From: Faecalibacterium taiwanense
Lineage (GTDB): Bacteria; Bacillota; Clostridia; Oscillospirales; Ruminococcaceae
Direction of reading: 5' to 3'
Length of the DNA: 64,000 nt
Assembly (NCBI RefSeq): GCF_036632915.2
Contig: NZ_CP155552.1
Coordinates: 2,170,001 to 2,234,000 of the forward strand
Positions within the stretch are counted from its first letter, which is position 1, and each line of letters opens with the position of its first letter. Below are positions 62,281-64,000 of this stretch, in pieces. The notes under the pieces are model-generated. The model was not told the origin of the DNA. It saw only the letters and a program-made list of their open reading frames with translations, and did not search any database. The translations under genes and the position numbers were made by a program.

Positions 62281-62416
62281 CCAACCGGCACAAATCGTTT
62301 ACCAAGGTAAGACCGCAGTGCGGTTCTTATAGAGCGTGTGCACTGTGCACATGCTCGTGGGAGGCACGGAGACACCGTGCCGCAACTCACCACAGATTTT
62401 TGGAGGTGCATTTATT
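62281..62416 (+). other. Structured gap between nusG and rplK
   Basis: Several hairpins: GACCGCA/TGCGGTT, GTGTGCA/TGCACATGC and GGCACGG/CCGTGCC. None has a T run. A leader or processing role in r-protein expression is possible; I cannot name it. Confidence 0.4.
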
Positions 62417-62842
62417 ATGGCACAGAAAGTTACTGGCTACATTAAGCTGCAGATCGAGGCCGGCAAGGCAACTCCGGCTCCCCCTGTTGGCCCTGCTCTG
62501 GGTCAGAAGGGTGTCAACATCATGGCATTCACCAAGGAGTTCAACGAGCGTACCAAGAACCAGATGGGTTATGTGATCCCCGTCGTCATCACTGTGTATG
62601 CTGACCGCTCCTTCAGCTTCATCACCAAGACTCCTCCGGCAGCCGTTCTGATCAAGAAGGCAGCTGGCATCAACACCGCTTCCGGCAAGCCCAACAAGGA
62701 AAAGGTCGCTTCTCTGACCGCCGCTCAGGTGGAAGAGATCGCCAAGACCAAGATGCCCGACCTGAACGCTGCTTCTCTGGAAGCTGCATGCAGCATGGTT
62801 CGCGGCACCTGCCGTTCCATGGGTGTCACCGTCGAGGGCTGA
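62417..62842 (+). CDS. rplK: Ribosomal protein L11
   Basis: 141 residues, starting [20 protein letters not shown]; conserved [25 protein letters not shown] lies 8 nt before the ATG. Binds the GTPase-associated centre of 23S rRNA. Confidence 0.98.
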   Translation: MAQKVTGYIKLQIEAGKATPAPPVGPALGQKGVNIMAFTKEFNERTKNQMGYVIPVVITVYADRSFSFITKTPPAAVLIKKAAGINTASGKPNKEKVASLTAAQVEEIAKTKMPDLNAASLEAACSMVRGTCRSMGVTVEG

Positions 62843-62899
62843 GACATAAACAGTGGGAGGGCATAAAACTGCCCGCATGACCACACAGGAGGATATACA

Positions 62900-63592
62900 A
62901 TGAAACATGGCAAGCACTATGTCGACGCTGCAAAGCTGGTCGATTCTACTAAGGCATATGATGTGAACGAGGCTCTGGAGCTGGCTTGCAAGACCGCTTC
63001 TGCCAAGTTCGACGAGACCGTTGAGCTGCACGTCCGTCTGGGCGTTGACGGCCGTCACGCTGACCAGCAGGTCCGCGGCGCTGTCGTTCTGCCCAACGGC
63101 ACCGGCAAGACCGTCCGCGTCTGCGCAATCGCCAAGGGTCCCGCAGCTGCCGCTGCTGAGGCTGCTGGCGCTGATATCGTCGGTGATGACGAGCTGATCG
63201 CAAAGATCGCCGGCGGCTTCATGGATTTCGACGTTGTCGTGACCACTCCCGATATGATGGGCCGCGTTGGCCGTCTTGGTAAGGTCCTGGGCCCCCGCGG
63301 CCTGATGCCGAACCCCAAGGCCGGCACCGTTGCTCCCGACCTGGGCAAGGCTGTTTCCGAGGCCAAGGCTGGTAAGATCGAGTACCGTCTGGACAAGCAG
63401 AACATCATCCATGTGCCCGTGGGCAAGGCTTCTTTCGGTGCAGAGAAGCTGTACACCAACCTGGACACTGTGATGGAGGCTATTGCCAAGGCAAAGCCCG
63501 CTGCAGCAAAGGGTACCTACTTCAAGAGCGCTACCATCGCCACCACCATGGGCCCTGGCATCCGTCTGAACACCCTGAAGTACGGTGTCTGA
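62900..63592 (+). CDS. rplA: Ribosomal protein L1
   Basis: 230 residues, starting [18 protein letters not shown]; conserved [20 protein letters not shown] and [13 protein letters not shown] lies before the ATG. Normal length. Confidence 0.98.
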   Translation: MKHGKHYVDAAKLVDSTKAYDVNEALELACKTASAKFDETVELHVRLGVDGRHADQQVRGAVVLPNGTGKTVRVCAIAKGPAAAAAEAAGADIVGDDELIAKIAGGFMDFDVVVTTPDMMGRVGRLGKVLGPRGLMPNPKAGTVAPDLGKAVSEAKAGKIEYRLDKQNIIHVPVGKASFGAEKLYTNLDTVMEAIAKAKPAAAKGTYFKSATIATTMGPGIRLNTLKYGV

Positions 63593-63608
63593 TTTGAAGT
63601 TCTGATCG

Positions 63609-63645
63609 TTTTTCTGCCGTTCGTATGGGCGGCAGAAAAATTTTG
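63609..63645 (+). terminator. Terminator after rplA
   Basis: TTTTTCTGCCG and CGGCAGAAAAA arms with a following TTTT. Confidence 0.75.
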
Positions 63646-63666
63646 TCAGAAAATTTCAAAAAAGAC

Positions 63667-63695
63667 TTGACAACTCCGCACGTTTGCGGTAAAAT
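63667..63695 (+). promoter_or_regulatory. Promoter of rplJ(-rplL)
   Basis: TTGACA (63667-63672), 17 bases, TAAAAT (63690-63695). Confidence 0.88.
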
Positions 63696-63704
63696 AATCA
63701 TGCT

Positions 63705-63820
63705 GTTTTTGAGACAGCAGGTACTGGAGTCCAGTGTAAGGCTATGCCGCCTGCCGAGAAACGTGCGTAAAGTTGTTTTATGCTTCTTTCTCGACCAAGT
63801 GCGGGAAAGAGGCTTTTTTC
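63705..63820 (+). ncRNA. L10 leader with attenuator
   Basis: The region between promoter and rplJ matches the known place of the ribosomal protein L10 leader. A terminator-like hairpin (GCTTCTTTCTCG / GGGAAAGAGGC then TTTTTT, 63782-63820) follows a stretch with CTGGAGTCCAG and GGCTATGCCGCC hairpins. L10(L12)4 binding would tune read-through. The call rests on position and general layout. Confidence 0.65.
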
Positions 63821-63869
63821 ATACTTGCTCCGGTTTTCGATACAAGTTTTTGAAACGAGGTGAAACCGA

Positions 63870-64000
63870 ATGCCCAGTGCAAAGATTCTTTCTGAAAAGC
63901 AGGCTTATGTCGCTGATCTGAAGGCAAAGTTTGAGAGTGCGGTTTCCGGCTGCGTCGTCGCTTACGGCGGCATTAACGTCGAGAACGACACCAAGCTCCG
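63870..64000 (+). CDS. rplJ: Ribosomal protein L10 (5' part, cut by window end)
   Basis: Starts MPSAKILSEKQAYVADLKAK with CGAGGTG upstream; 43 residues are inside the window. The AKFESAVSGCVVAYGGINVE stretch matches the L10 N-terminus. Confidence 0.93.
   Translation, partial: MPSAKILSEKQAYVADLKAKFESAVSGCVVAYGGINVENDTKL

Overview
This window looks like chromosome from a moderately high-GC member of the Clostridia, most likely Faecalibacterium or a close relative in the Oscillospiraceae/Ruminococcaceae. The evidence is strong AGGAGG-type ribosome binding sites, TTGACA/TATAAT promoters, two T-box leaders, a yybP-ykoY-type leader, a YfhO-family protein and Firmicutes-type gene order. The genus is an inference; no rRNA or tRNA gene is present to anchor it.

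Layout. 0-8 kb (minus strand): rsmA; a cell-wall block of ftsE-ftsX, an M23 coiled-coil hydrolase, a 35-residue membrane protein and an S41 protease; a PucR/CdaR-type regulator; and a frameshifted RsuA-family pseudouridine synthase. 8.5-21.6 kb (minus): a de novo purine operon read purE-F-M-N-(PurO-type IMP cyclohydrolase)-(AICAR transformylase)-D-L-B, with a leader ORF and attenuator-like terminator in front. It contains a split replacement for bifunctional PurH and several palindromic repeats between genes. 21.6-35 kb: a YbaK deacylase; a DAHP synthase under a promoter with two identical-type palindromes; a large beta-helix surface protein with a poly-G tract at its signal peptide; DUF3783; ApbE; a cation antiporter behind a Mn-type riboswitch; a CmpB-family membrane protein; a FucO-like dehydrogenase; a GntR-ABC exporter operon; and a sugar epimerase. 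34.8-40.7 kb (minus): the F1Fo ATP synthase operon, in which the delta subunit is reduced to its C-terminal part and fused to the front of alpha. 41.2-44 kb: a DUF2798 protein, a roughly 640-nt gene-free transcription unit with a consensus promoter and strong terminator, three small membrane proteins and a Dabb protein. 44.1-48.5 kb (plus): a Met T-box with metG, a DMT transporter and tatD, then a small unknown gene. 48.7-52.3 kb (minus): a Trp T-box and a trpXYZ-type ABC importer. 52.4-61 kb: YfhO, a 5'-deoxynucleotidase, dusB, argS, DUF1934, murI and ddl. 61-64 kb (plus): rpmG-secE-nusG-rplK-rplA and the start of rplJ.

The most unusual items are: (1) the 42.06-42.70 kb transcription unit, which combines paired segments with a string of tiny ORFs (2-16 codons), most with a Shine-Dalgarno 8-9 nt upstream; (2) the delta-alpha ATP synthase fusion; (3) a dispersed intergenic element, five copies, whose conserved pseudoknot-like core shows compensatory changes; (4) a second family of long palindromic elements placed between purine genes; (5) five genes broken by single-base homopolymer indels, which look mostly like sequencing errors, although one is a poly-G tract positioned where phase variation would make sense.

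No CRISPR array, tRNA, rRNA, prophage or insertion sequence was seen.
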